64,000 bases of DNA from Actinoplanes sp. N902-109 (GTDB lineage Bacteria; Actinomycetota; Actinomycetes; Mycobacteriales; Micromonosporaceae): the NCBI RefSeq assembly GCF_000389965.1, contig NC_021191.1, positions 3,473,501-3,537,500 on the forward strand. The letters run 5' to 3'. The notes under the pieces are model-generated. The model was given only the letters and a program-made list of their open reading frames with translations. It searched no databases and had not been told where the DNA came from. The position numbers were made by a program, and so were the translations under genes. Shown here one piece after another: positions 61,301 through 64,000 of this stretch (position 1 is the first letter of the stretch; every line of letters begins with the position of its first letter).

Positions 61301-64000
61301 CGGGGGAGCAGTGGATCCGCCACGCGACCGCGACGCTCACCGAGTCGGCCGAGCCGGTGCCGGGGCTGGACGGCCCATGGCCACCGGCCGGCGCCGAGGC
61401 GCTTGCTGTCGGTGACTTCTACGGTGTCACGGCCGCCCAGGGGTATGCGTACGGCCCGGCCTTCCACGGGCTGCAGGCGGCATGGCGGCTCGGCGAGGAC
61501 CTGTACGCCGAGGTCGAGCTCCCGGACGGCGACTCCCAGGACGATTTCGGCATCCACCCGGCTCTGCTGGACGCCGCCCTGCACGTGGCGATCATTGCCG
61601 CCGATGACGGTCAGGGCCTCCGGTTGCCGTTCGCGTGGCAGGACGTCCGGCTGCACGCGACCGGCGCGACGGCATTGCGGGTGCGGCTGAGCCCGGCCGG
61701 GCCGGACGCCTCCTCGTTGCTGGCTGTCGACGGCGAGGGCCGGCCGGTGGTGTCGGCCGCCGCGTTGATCTCCCGGGAAGTGGATCCGAGCGGGCTTGCC
61801 GGGGCCTCGACCGGGGGTGGGTTGTTGTCGCTGGAGTGGACGCCGTTGTCTGTCGGTGCGGCGCCGGAGCAGCGCTGGGCCGCGGATTGGCCGGAGAGTT
61901 CCGACGAGCCGGTGTTCGCCGTTGCCGAGCCCGCTGATGTGACGGCGGCCCTCGATGTGGTGCAACGGTGGCTGGTGGCTGGTTTCCCGGCGGGTTCGCG
62001 GTTGGTGGTGCGTACCCGGGATGCGGTTGCCGGTTTGACGAATCCGGGGGTGTGGGGTCTGGTGCGTTCGGCGATGGCTGAGCATCCGGATGCGGGCTTG
62101 GTGCTGGTTGATGGTGAGGGTTCGTTCGAGGCTGCGGTGGCCACCGGCGAGCGTGAGCTGGCGTTGCGTGGTGCGGCGGTGTTGGTGCCGCGGTTGCGTG
62201 CGGTGCCTGCCGTTGTTGAGCTTCCGGCTGGTTCGCAGCCGTGGCGGTTGGAGTGGGGTCCGGACGGTGACTTGGACGACGTACGGGTGGTCGCGGCACC
62301 GGACGCCGAGCGAGCCTTGGAACCGGGCGAGATCCGCGTCGCGATCCGATCCACCGGCGTGAACTTCCGTGATGTGCTCAAGGGGCTGGCCATGCTGCCC
62401 GCCGATGCCCGGCAGCCGGGTGGCGAGGGTGCGGGCGTCGTGACCGAGGTCGGTCCCGAGGTGACCGGTCTGGTGCCGGGCATGCGGGTGATGGGCTTGT
62501 TCCCGTGGTTCGGGTCGCTCGCGGTGGTCGACGCGCGGGTGGTCGTGCCCGTACCGCCGGAGTGGACCGAGGCTGAGGCATCGGCCGCACCGATCGCCTA
62601 TCTGACCGCCTATCACGCGCTGTTCGACCTGGGCCGTGTACAGGCGGGTGACCGGGTGCTGATTCATGCTGCTGCGGGCGGTGTCGGGATGGCGGCGGTG
62701 CACCTGGCTCTCGCGGCGGGCGCGGAAGTTTTTGCGACGGCGAGCCCGGCGAAACAAGCTGCGGTGGCTGAGCTTGGTGTCAGGCATGTTGCTTCGTCTC
62801 GTACGGCGGACTTCGCGGCCGAGTTCGGTCAGGTTGACGTGGTGCTCAACTCGTTGACCGGTGAGTTGCTGGACGCCTCGCTGGGGATGCTGGCCGAGGG
62901 TGGCCGGTTCGTGGAGCTGGGCAAGATCGATATCCGGGATCCGCGGCAGGTGCCGTTCGATTTGGGTGATCTGGACCCGGACATGATTGCGGTGATGTGG
63001 CAGCGGGTGCTGGAAACGGCGGTGCCGTTGCCGGTGACGGTGTTCCCGGCGGCGCAAGCCGGGGCGGCGTTGCGGTTCATGAGTCAGGCGCGGCATGTCG
63101 GCAAGATTGTGCTGCGGTTGCCGGGTCTGGGTGATGGCACGGTGTTGATCACCGGTGGCACGGGAACGCTGGGTGGTTTGGTGGCCCGGCACCTCGTGGA
63201 CCGGCACGACGCGCGGGATCTGGTGCTGGCCAGCCGTTCCGGCCTGGATGCGGCGGGGGCCGGTGAGTTGGCGGCTGGTCTGGAGGCTTTGGGCGCGCGG
63301 GTGCGGGTTGTCGCCGCTGACCTGTCCGACCGGGCTGCGGTGGATGCACTGGTTGACAGCATTCCGGAGCTCGTCGGCATCGTGCATGCTGCTGGCGTAC
63401 TGGAGGATGCCCCGGTCACGTCGTTGACTGCGGAGTCGCTTCGGCGGGTGGTGTCGGCCAAGGCGGATGCGGCGTGGTATCTGCACGAGGCGACGGCCGG
63501 GCGTGATCTGCGCATGTTCGTGTTGTTCTCGTCGCTGGCGGGTCTGCTGGGTAATCCGGGCCAGGGCAACTATGCGGCGGCCAACACCTATTTGGACGCG
63601 CTGGCCTCGTATCGGGCATCGCTGGGGTTGCCGGCGGTGTCGATCGCCTGGGGCATGTGGGAGCAGTCGAGCGCCATGACCGGTGGTCTCACCGAAGCGG
63701 CCCGCGCACGGCTGGCTCGCAGCGGCGGTGCGGCGCTGCCCACCGACCGGGCCCTGCGCCTGCTGGACGCCGCGATCTCGGGTCGCGAGCCGGTGGTCGC
63801 CGCCGGACTCGACCTGGAGACGGTCCGGGGCGCGATCGCCTCGGGGGCAACGGTTGCGGCGGTCCTGCACGGACTGGGCCGGGCACCGCGACGGGCGGTC
63901 GCCGCCCGCGCCGGGTCGGCCAGCGCGCTGACCCGCCGGCTGGCCGGACTGGGCGCGGCCGAACACCCCGAAGCCCTGCTGGAACTCGTCCGCGAGCACA
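34402..64000 (+). CDS. Giant modular type I polyketide synthase (loading module plus at least five modules), incomplete at window end
   Basis: One frame stays open from ATG 34402 to the window end, at least 9,866 codons, with no stop or new start between modules. Layout: loading KSQ-AT-ACP; module 1 KS-AT-DH(inactive)-KR-ACP; module 2 KS-AT-DH-ER-KR-ACP; module 3 KS-AT-DH-KR-ACP; module 4 KS-AT-DH-ER-KR-ACP; module 5 KS-AT-DH-ER-KR and the beginning of an ACP. AT motifs indicate malonyl in all modules except module 2 (GHSQGE and YASHH, methylmalonyl). ACP serines are at residues 934, 2505, 4415, 6045 and 7964. Colinear reading (inference) gives a chain with a hydroxyl next to the terminal methyl, a methyl branch, one alkene and then saturated units. 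GGGTGG precedes the ATG. Third-position base use changes sharply within modules, with T-richer AT, DH, ER and KR patches. Confidence 0.95.
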   Translation, partial: MPSEHQSRPDNVVAVVGIACRLPGADSPAAFWDLLRHGVEAVGAAPGDRLPVDPAIPRRGGYLPRIDEFDAGFFGVSSAEAHAMDPQQRLVLELAWEALEEAGIVPASLHGTTTGVYLGVMGDDYARLTFTDPAGPGAYSATGVYRSIIANRVSHFLGVHGPSLTVDAGQSSSLVAVHLAVESLRRGECDTALVGGVSLVADPDSGRLTAQLGAMSPDGRCYAFDERANGFVRGEGAGLVVLKRLSAAVADGDRVLCLIRGSAVNNDGAGVRLTEPSATAQEALLTSAYHQAGVPAASVQYVEAHGTGTRAGDPVEAAALGAALAGHRRDGAPLRVGSVKTNIGHLEGAAGIAGLIKTVLCIAHRELVPSLNFERPNPAIAFDDLGLEMQRATTPWPRPQQELIAGVSSFGLGGTNCHVVLSEGDAPAPAAPRRPEVGTLPMVVSGATEAALSAQAERLATHLDRAELPGSELPGSDLRDLAQSLAGTRTAFAHRAVVLAADRTELTAGLRAVTEGRPRRGVVRGVADAGGVAFLFSGQGSQRIRMGVELAAAHEAYARAFAEVAQSMDTHLDHPLAEILQDPDLIDQTAYSQPALFAVEVALFRLYESWGVTPDLVAGHSIGELAAAHVAGILSLGDACLLVAERGRLMQSLPDGAMLSLRAAEADVPTAPGVSVAAVNGPLSTVLSGDRDTLTEIAERWRAAGGRCQWLDVNRAFHSAHTDRILDRFRTVAERITYAQPHIPVVSNVSGRIITGAEMSTAGYWVSHIRRTVRFLDGLRALDDAGVTTFVELGPDAVLSAMGRACLPSRDSVFTSTLRAGRPEAPAALAALAELHVRGARVDWEAVFGAPPAVRVALPTYAFQRSRYWLGAPAGTQPQTTGSALDLRMAGLAPTERTLVLLDLVREQAAAVLGHDDPGAVAPTLAFHDLGFTSLAGVELGARVARAAGVTLSPTAVFDHPTPQELAAHLVRLGSGSKRTTRAAAPVRSVGEPVAIVSMACRFPGGVASPEDLWRLVSEGVDAIGEFPADRGWETDPAGYARVGGFLAGAADFDAEFFGISPREAVAMDPQQRLLLEVSWEALERAGLDPAAMKGTDAGVFAGLYSQDYASRLPAGDADGFRMTGNTLSVASGRVAYALGLEGPAVTVDTACSSSLVAMHLAAQALRNGECSLALAGGVTVMATPGTFAEFSAQGGLAADGRIKAYAAGADGTNWAEGVGVLVLERLSEAQRRGHPVLAVLRGSAVNQDGASNGLTAPNGPAQERVIRRALADARLAATEVDVVEGHGTGTTLGDPIEAQALLATYGQDRADDRPLWLGSVKSNIGHTQAAAGVAGVIKMVEAFRHGMLPATLYADEASPHVDWTAGDVRLLSEPRSWAPAERPRRAGVSSFGISGTNAHVILEEAPAAPSPRSAGEPPLVSADVVPWVLSARSAPALRALAGRLALVPAEADIADVAGVLAASRAGLDVRAVVLGADRTELDAGLAGVEPVAAARGPVAWVFPGQGSQWTGMGQELYASSPVFAAALDEVCAVADPLLGRSLREVMFSSAEVHQTAFTQIAVFAFEVALAAVASAAGLKPDFVAGHSVGEVTAAYVAGAVSLEDAVRLLVARGALMQALPPGGAMAAVQAGESEVDLSGLEDRVAVAAVNSATGVVLSGARDAVEEAVGRLGERKVRWLEVSHAFHSPLMRPVAAELERVVAGVSFAEPRIPLVSAVTGAVVGVDELGDPAHWVRQAIGTVRFHDAVTFLLDRGTAGYVEIGPDRVLSGAVTQGWTASLAQRDDAGARRLLAGLAQAWVHGASVEWTRLAPAAGAVAVPTYPFQHRRYWAAGRPATGSGHPVLGAGVSLASGAGTVFAGRLTPDPLIDGSMALAELVLQAAGHAFVEELEFDQVPALDAPVQVQVSVAGNGLEVFARPSEAAEWVRYAHAVLSDRERPLPEPDGDELTVEVPDAGGYAVHPALLEAALNLGPDETPSRWEGLRLHRTGARDLRIRAAGEGLLAVDGDGQPVLQIARTTTAPASRGGTAAAGLLALRWERPPGSDADTLAATGSTVIRPGEDVPPTGDEPKTVVALCAGAEPVDWVLGVVQQWTAADRPAGSRLVVVTRDAMAVVPGDAVTGLDQAPVWGLVRAARGEHPGHVLVLADTDSDQPPAVLTDELEMAVRAGEVWVPRLRPLPATALPAWPELTGPILVTGGTGTLGGLVARHLVDRHGVRELVLASRSGAAAHGVADLVTALEAAGARVRVAAVDLADRAATEALIAGIPGLAGVVHAAGVLEPEPVQTLTAAALGRTLRAKAVAARHLHDATADRDLAMFVLFSSLSGLLSTAGFGAYAAANGYLDALAAHRRAEGRPAVSIAWSMWAQASALTQDLPEVYADRLTRGGGVALETGQALTLLDAAVTGPAPVVAAGLDVGAVRAALAAGLPLSPVLHALGRPRRHATTAGAGPAGVLARRLARTPDAERSRLVLDLVRRHAAAVLGHDDPSAIAPALPFHDLGFTSFTGVEFGNRLSGATGVALSPTVVFDHPTPQVLADHLIAQATGAAARDLRTLPERSAVGEPIAIVSMACRYPGGVSSPEDLWRLVSDGVDAIGDFPADRGWETDPAGYARVGGFLSGAADFDAEFFGISPREAVAMDPHQRLLLEVSWEALERAGFDPAGLRGSDTGVFAGLSGQDYNSRLSDGDAGGFRLTGNASSVFSGRVAYAFGLEGPAVTVDTACSSSLVAMHLAAQALRNGECSLALAGGATVLATQGVFAEFARQGGLASDGRCKPFSAAADGTGWGEGVGVVLLERLSEAQRLGHPVLAVLKGSAVNQDGASNGLSAPNGPSQERVIRRALADARLTTADVDVVEGHGTGTRLGDPIEAQALLATYGRDRAGDQPLWLGSVKSNIGHTQGAAGVAGVIKMVEAMRHGTLPAMLHADEPSPHVDWTVGDVRLLTEARPWEADGRPRRAGVSSFGISGTNAHVILEEAPEQSLSLAPADPVVTGGLVPWAFSARSEPALQALAERLVAVEAASEDVAVSLAVSRTGLEYRGVLLEPDAPLVSGQAVDGDVAFVFPGQGSQWLGMGRELLASSPVFADFVAECEQLVDFPLRDALVSGTGLERVEVVQPALFVMMVGLAKVWETAGVTPSAVVGHSQGELAAACFAGALSLRDALGLAVARSRALVALAGTGGMLSVAADPETVDGLLADDVVIAAINASSQVVVSGAPDALDALASRCEAAGIRARRVDVDYASHHPLVERVRDQLLAVDVSPRDGRLPFYSAVTGTLVDGAGLDAAYWWRNLREQVRFAQTVAAMPVAGFVEVSPHPVLVQGIEGRWAVGSLRRDDGGQRRLLTSLAEAWTYGATVDWSRLVPVGRRVVLPTYPFQHRRYWASGGVTGRGGAGHPLLDSAVPLADGAGWVFSGRVSTGISPWLADHAVSGTVLVPGAALAELVLFAGDRAGLPAIAEITFEQPFVLERAADVQVRVDGDRVSVFSRTGEQWVRHATATVTDVVQPVAGLDGQWPPSGAQALAVDDAYEVMAARGYEYGPAFRGLQAAWRLGDDVYAEVELPVDDGFALHPALLDAALHVQLIGSADTEMRLPFAWRDVRLHATGATSLRVRLSPAGADALTLLATDAEGQPVISAGAIVSRPADVSRFGATGAALLALEWVRITAPPAPEQVWVREWPASPAEPVFAMAEPADTAAALALVQAWLEAGCPAGSRLVVRTRDAVAVVEGDAVAGLASSGVWGLVRSAQSEHPDAGLILVDGDGPVDAAVAAGEREFALRGEAVLVPRLRSASDQLELPVGSQAWRLGWAAGGDLDRVQAVSAPDAERPLGAHEVRVAVRAAGVNFRDLLAALGMLPNDTRPPGSEGAGVVTEIGPEVRGLAVGTRVMGLFQGFGPVAVADARLVVPVPDGWSDVEAAAAPIVCLTAYHALFTLGRVQAGDRVLIHAASGGVGIAAVRLALAAGAEVFATASPAKQAVVAELGVSRIASSRTAEFAAVFGQVDVVLNSLTGELLDASLGMLAEGGRFVELGKTDIRDPRQVPFDVAELAPETLAGMWQRVLERLEPLPVTVFPMAQAGAALRFMSQARHVGKIVLRVPGVGDGTVLITGGTGTLGGLVARHLVVRHGVRDLVLVSRSGPDAPGAAGLSAELEALGARVRVVAADLTDRAAVEALVGQVPGLTGVVHAAGVLEDTSLASLSVGSLSRVLAAKAETAWHLHEATRGRDLRMFVLFSSLAGLLGNPGQGNYAAANTYLDALAAHRKALGLPAVSIAWGLWEQRSAMTGALAEVDRARLARGGGLVLRTGEALELLDRAVSIGRPVVAAGLDVAAIRELIAAGTPVPSVLSGLGRAPRRAIAAAAGSTSALTRRLQGQAESERLLTLLDLIREHAGVVLGHGDASGVDTGRAFRDLGFDSLTAVELRNRLAAASGLTLPATMVFDYPTPQLLAEHLLERVTGAAPVAAPAVVADRAPAGEPIAIVSMACRYPGGVASPEDLWQLVSDGVDAIGDFPADRGWETESSGYARMGGFLSGAADFDAEFFGISPREAAAMDPQQRLLLEVSWEALERAGFDPTGLRGSDTGVFAGLAFQGYDPQLSDGFRLTGNTTSVASGRVSYTLGLEGPAVTIDTACSSSLVAMHLAAQALRNGECSLALAGGVTVMANAGTFAEFAVQGGLAADGRCKPFSDAADGTGWGEGIGILVLERLSEAQRLGHPVLAVLRGSAVNQDGASNGLSAPNGPSQERVIRRALADARVSAADVDVVEGHGTGTALGDPIEAQALLATYGQDRAEGRPLWLGSVKSNIGHTQSAAGVAGVIKMVEAMRHETLPPTLHASAASTHVDWAAGDVALLNEARPWKSNGRLRRAGVSSFGISGTNAHVILEEAPASLPVRSAGAPSVVTGAVVPWVLSARSGPALRALAGRVSSLVPAEADIADVAGVLAASRAGLEFRAVVLGADRAELDAGLASVEPGDAVVRGRIAWVFPGQGSQWTGMGQELYESSPIFARKLDDVCAVADSLLGRSLREVMFSSAEVHQTAFTQVAVFAFEVALAAVASAAGLKPDFVAGHSVGEVTAAYVAGAVSLEDAVRLLVARGGLMQALPPGGVMAAVQAAESEVNLSGLEDRVAVAAVNSASGVVLSGERSAVEEAVARLGERKVRWLEVSHAFHSPLMRPIAGELERVVAGVSFAEPRIPLVSAVTGMVAGQVVLANPAYWVEQAIGTVRFHDAVGFLLDRGTVGFVEIGPDRVLSGAIAEGWTAGLAQRDDAGARRLLAGLGQAWMYGASVDWTRLAALKTAVEVPTYPFQHRRFWASGGVSRGGAGHPLLDSVVRLAEDTGWVLSGRVSVGTSPWLADHVVSGRVLVPGAALAELVLHAGDRAGLPSIAEITFEQPFVLDGPVDVQVRVNGEQASVFSRTGEQWTRHASATLTDQAGTVEGLEGPWPPVGAELLPYADDYAVIAARGFDYGPAFQGLQAAWRLGEDLYAEVELPAVDADQNGFGIHPALLDSVLHVLIAAGDGAGVLLPFAWRDVRLHATGATALRVRLSPAGPDAVAMLAVDPEGRPVVSASAMVSRPADTSTLAAPTAGLLSPEWVALQLGPAAPQSQVEAVLESAEPVDVAAALAVVQGWLAAGHPAGSRLTIRTRTAVAATAGDTVAGLESAGIWGLVRSAMAEHPDAGLALLDIDGSPEAAADAALATGEREIALRDGTALAPRLRPAPADQPGGTPALNGTVLITGGTGTLGGLVARHLVNRPGVTGLVLVSRSGPAAPGATDLAAELASRGVPVRVVAAELSDRTAVHDLIAGIPDLTGVVHAAGVVEDMAVTSLDGASLDRVMAAKAVAARNLHEATAGLDLRMFVLFSSLSGLLGGAGQANYAAANTCLDALAAHRTAQGLPAVSIAWGLWAEASAMTGTLTATDRARLARMGGVALPTDQALGLLDKALSTDRPVVAAGLDIGAVRAATEAGAPVPAVLRDLVRAPRRRPAAGGQDSNAFARRLLRLGAAERSRTLLDSVRENAATVLGHSDASAVQPERAFRDVGFDSLTAVELRNRLAATVGFALPATLVFDYPTPRLLAERLLAQVTGTVPDAAQVVPVSRPVDEPIAIVSMACRYPGGVASPEDLWRLISDGVDAVGAFPADRGWDIESAAYAKVGGFLAGAADFDAEFFGISPREATAMDPQQRLLLEVSWEALERAGLDPGAVKGTDTGVFAGLIGQDYGGAAGGEGYRLTGTMSSVASGRVAYAFGLEGPAVTIDTACSSSLVAMHLAAQALRNGECSLALAGGVTVMATPEVFAEFALQGGLASDGRCKAYSADADGTGWGEGVGVLVLERLSEAQRLGHPVLAVLRGSAVNQDGASNGLSAPNGPSQERVIRRALADARVSAADVDVVEGHGTGTALGDPIEAQALLATYGQDRAEGRPLWLGSVKSNIGHTSAAAGVAGVIKMVEAMRHETLPPTLHADEASPHVDWSAGDVRLLTEARPWESGGRPRRAGVSSFGISGTNAHVILEQAPAAPRRPEPPTPVVTGDVVPWVLSARSGAALRALASSLVPVEADIADVAGVLAASRAGLEVRAMVLGADRAELTAGLAGVEPGDAVVRGPVAWVFPGQGSQWVGMGQELYESSPVFARQLDEVCAVADPLLGRSLREVMFSSAEVHQTAFTQVAVFAFEVALAAVASAAGLKPDFVAGHSVGEVTAAHVAGALSLDDAVRLLVARGALMQALPAGGVMAAVQAGESEVDLTGLEDRVAVAAVNSATGVVLSGERAAVEEAVARLGERKVRWLEVSHAFHSPLMRPLEDELERVVAEIPFAEPRIPLVSAVTGAEAGVDELGDPAHWVRQAIGTVRFNDAVGFLLDRGTVGFVEIGPDRVLSGAIAEGWTASLTQRDDAGARRLLAGLGQAWVYGASVDWTRLTALKTAVEVPTYPFQHRRFWASGGVSRGSAGHPLLDSVVRLAEDSGWVLSGRVSAGTSPWLADHVVSGRVLVPGAALAELVLHAGDRAGLPSIAEITFEQPFVLDGPVDVQVRVNGEQVSVFSRTGEQWTRHASATLTDQAGTVQGLEGPWPPVGAELLPDVDDYAVIAARGFDYGPAFQGLQAAWRLGDDLYADVELPAGETGDGFGIHPALLDAALHVVIAAAEEGTAIGLPFAWRDVRLHATGATALRVRLSPAGPDAYSLLAVDGEGRPVVSAAAMRSRPADATRLGKPRADAGLLSLTWAPVNVGPAPEQTWVREWPESSDEPVFAVAEPADATAALAVVQAWLGALYPLGSRLVVRTRDAVAGLTNPGVWGLVRSAMAEHPDAGLVLVDGAGPFEAAVATGERELALRGDTVLAPRLRPAPAVLDLPAGSWRLEWASGGDLDAVQPVAAPDADRPLGPHEVRIAVLATGVNFRDVLKGLAMLPADARQPGGEGAGVVTEVGPEVTGLVPGMRVMGLFPWFGTPAVADSRLVVPVPDGWSDIEAAGTPIAYLTAYHALFDLGRVQAGDRVLIHAASGGVGMAAVHLALAAGAEIYATASPAKQAAVAELGVRHIASSRTAEFAAEFGQVDVVLNSLTGELLDASLGMLAEGGRFVELGKIDIRDPRQVPFDLGDLDPDKIADMWQRVLETAVPLPVTVFPAAQAGAALRFMSQARHVGKIVLRLPGLDDGTVLVTGGTGTLGGLVARHLVVRHGVRDLVLASRSGLDAAGAGELAAGLEALGARVRVVAADVSDRAAVDALVDGIPGLIGVVHTAGVLQDAPVTSLTADSLQRVVSAKADAARYLHEATAGRDLRMFVLFSSLSGLLGGAGQGNYAAANTYLDALATYRASLGLPAVSIAWGLWEQTSGMTGTLSEVDRARLARGGGVALPTGRALRLLDAAIAGGEPVVAAGLDVAAVRDSVTAGYVLPAVLAELIRVPRRTAAATRSSGTFARRLAGLGAAERSHVLLELVRENAAAVLGHGDAGAVQPERAFRDVGFDSLTAVELRNRLAAAVGFALPATLVFDHPTPRALADYLLAQATGTPAGTPTATGTARAAAGEPIAIVSMACRYPGGVASPEDLWRLVSDGADAVGAFPADRGWDIESAAYAKVGGFLTGAADFDAEFFGISPREAVAMDPQQRLLLEVSWEALERAGLDPSGLRGSDTGVFAGLSGQDYGSALTTQRASEGYRLTGNTPSVASGRVAYALGLEGPAVTVDTACSSSLVAIHLAAQALRNGECSVALAGGVTVMTTPVVFSEFAAQGGLAADGRCKAYSAGADGTGWGEGVGIVVLERLSEAQRLGHPVLAVLRGSAVNQDGASNGLSAPNGPSQERVIRRALAEARLTTADVDAVEGHGTGTALGDPIEAQALLATYGQDRPGDRPLWLGSVKSNIGHTQAAAGVAGLIKMVEALRHETLPPTLYAAEASPHVDWTTGEVRLLTEAQQWAAVDRPRRAGVSAFGISGTNAHVILEEAPAAPSPRSAGEPPVVTGDVVPWVLSARSGAALRALASSLVPVDADIADVAGVLAASRAGLEFRAVVLGADRAELAAGLTGVEPGDAVVRGPVAWVFPGQGSQWTGMGQELYASSPVFAAALDEVCAVADPLLGRSLREVMFSSAEVHQTAFTQVAVFAFEVALAAVASAAGLKPDFVAGHSVGEVTAAHVAGALSLEDAVRLLVARGALMQALPAGGVMAAVQAGESEVDLTGLEDRVAVAAVNSATGVVLSGERSAVEEAVARLGERKVRWLEVSHAFHSPLMRPIADELERVVAGISFAEPRIPLVSAVTGMVAGQVVLANPAYWVEQAIGTVRFHDVVGHLRDRGVVGFVEIGPDRVLTGAVAEGWTASLAQRDDAGARRLLAGLGQAWVRGASVDWTRLAGRGSAVEVPTYPFQHRRFWASGGVSRGSAGHPLLDSAVRLAEDTGWVLSGRVSAGTSPWLADHVVSGRVLVPGAALAELVLHAGDRAGLPSIAEITFEQPFVLDGPVDVQVRVNGEQVSVFSRTGEQWIRHATATLTESAEPVPGLDGPWPPAGAEALAVGDFYGVTAAQGYAYGPAFHGLQAAWRLGEDLYAEVELPDGDSQDDFGIHPALLDAALHVAIIAADDGQGLRLPFAWQDVRLHATGATALRVRLSPAGPDASSLLAVDGEGRPVVSAAALISREVDPSGLAGASTGGGLLSLEWTPLSVGAAPEQRWAADWPESSDEPVFAVAEPADVTAALDVVQRWLVAGFPAGSRLVVRTRDAVAGLTNPGVWGLVRSAMAEHPDAGLVLVDGEGSFEAAVATGERELALRGAAVLVPRLRAVPAVVELPAGSQPWRLEWGPDGDLDDVRVVAAPDAERALEPGEIRVAIRSTGVNFRDVLKGLAMLPADARQPGGEGAGVVTEVGPEVTGLVPGMRVMGLFPWFGSLAVVDARVVVPVPPEWTEAEASAAPIAYLTAYHALFDLGRVQAGDRVLIHAAAGGVGMAAVHLALAAGAEVFATASPAKQAAVAELGVRHVASSRTADFAAEFGQVDVVLNSLTGELLDASLGMLAEGGRFVELGKIDIRDPRQVPFDLGDLDPDMIAVMWQRVLETAVPLPVTVFPAAQAGAALRFMSQARHVGKIVLRLPGLGDGTVLITGGTGTLGGLVARHLVDRHDARDLVLASRSGLDAAGAGELAAGLEALGARVRVVAADLSDRAAVDALVDSIPELVGIVHAAGVLEDAPVTSLTAESLRRVVSAKADAAWYLHEATAGRDLRMFVLFSSLAGLLGNPGQGNYAAANTYLDALASYRASLGLPAVSIAWGMWEQSSAMTGGLTEAARARLARSGGAALPTDRALRLLDAAISGREPVVAAGLDLETVRGAIASGATVAAVLHGLGRAPRRAVAARAGSASALTRRLAGLGAAEHPEALLELVREH
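37375..42040 (+). other. PKS module 1: KS-AT(malonyl)-DH(broken)-KR-ACP
   Basis: KS cysteine codon is at 37855 (DTACSSS). The AT has GHSVGEV and SHAFHS (malonyl). The DH-like region (39900-40480) lacks the ten residues that contain the catalytic HxxxGxxxxP in the other modules: the sequence runs DPLIDGSMALAELV, and the second catalytic residue is changed (HPALLEAALN instead of HPALLDAALH). The KR (40978-41640) has TGGTGTLGG and YAAAN and looks active, without the LxD motif of B-type KRs. The ACP serine is at 41914. The expected product is a beta-hydroxy thioester. Confidence 0.88.
42091..47770 (+). other. PKS module 2: KS-AT(methylmalonyl)-DH-ER-KR-ACP
   Basis: The AT (43576-44540) is unlike those of the other modules: GHSQGELAAACFAG and VDYASHHPLVE, the methylmalonyl type. 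The DH is intact (WLADHAVSGTVLVPG; HPALLDAALH). The ER (about 45790-46700) has NFRDLL and the NADPH loop HAASGGVGIA. The KR has TGGTGTLGG and YAAAN, with LED as the B-type motif. The ACP serine is at 47644. Full reduction with a methyl branch is expected. Confidence 0.9.
47824..52670 (+). other. PKS module 3: KS-AT(malonyl)-DH-KR-ACP
   Basis: KS with DTACSSS; AT with GHSVGEV and SHAFHSPLM (malonyl); DH intact (WLADHVVSGRVLVPG; HPALLDSVLH). No ER lies between DH and KR: the structural KR half runs straight into TVLITGGTGTLGG at 51600. KR has VED in the B-type position. ACP serine at 52534. An alkene is expected. Confidence 0.9.
52711..58420 (+). other. PKS module 4: KS-AT(malonyl)-DH-ER-KR-ACP
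   Basis: KS with DTACSSS; AT with GHSVGEVTAAHVAG and SHAFHSPLM (malonyl); DH with WLADHVVSGRVLVPG; ER (about 56495-57350) with NFRDVLKGLAML and HAASGGVGMA; KR with VTGGTGTLGG and LQD. ACP serine at 58291. Full reduction is expected. Long stretches are almost identical at DNA level to modules 3 and 5. Confidence 0.9.
58471..64000 (+). other. PKS module 5: KS-AT(malonyl)-DH-ER-KR-(ACP cut)
   Basis: KS with DTACSSS; AT malonyl type (SHAFHSPLM); DH with WLADHVVSGRVLVPG; ER (about 62235-63120) with HAAAGGVGMA; KR (63130-63850) with ITGGTGTLGG and LED. The window ends in the first helix of the ACP (ALLELVREH). Full reduction is expected. The first 140 bp or so of its KS nearly match module 4. Confidence 0.88.

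Noticed and set aside
34402..64000. PKS split into several genes at module borders
   Set aside because: The frame was followed at every KS and ACP motif (same codon phase throughout) and no stop or docking region was found.
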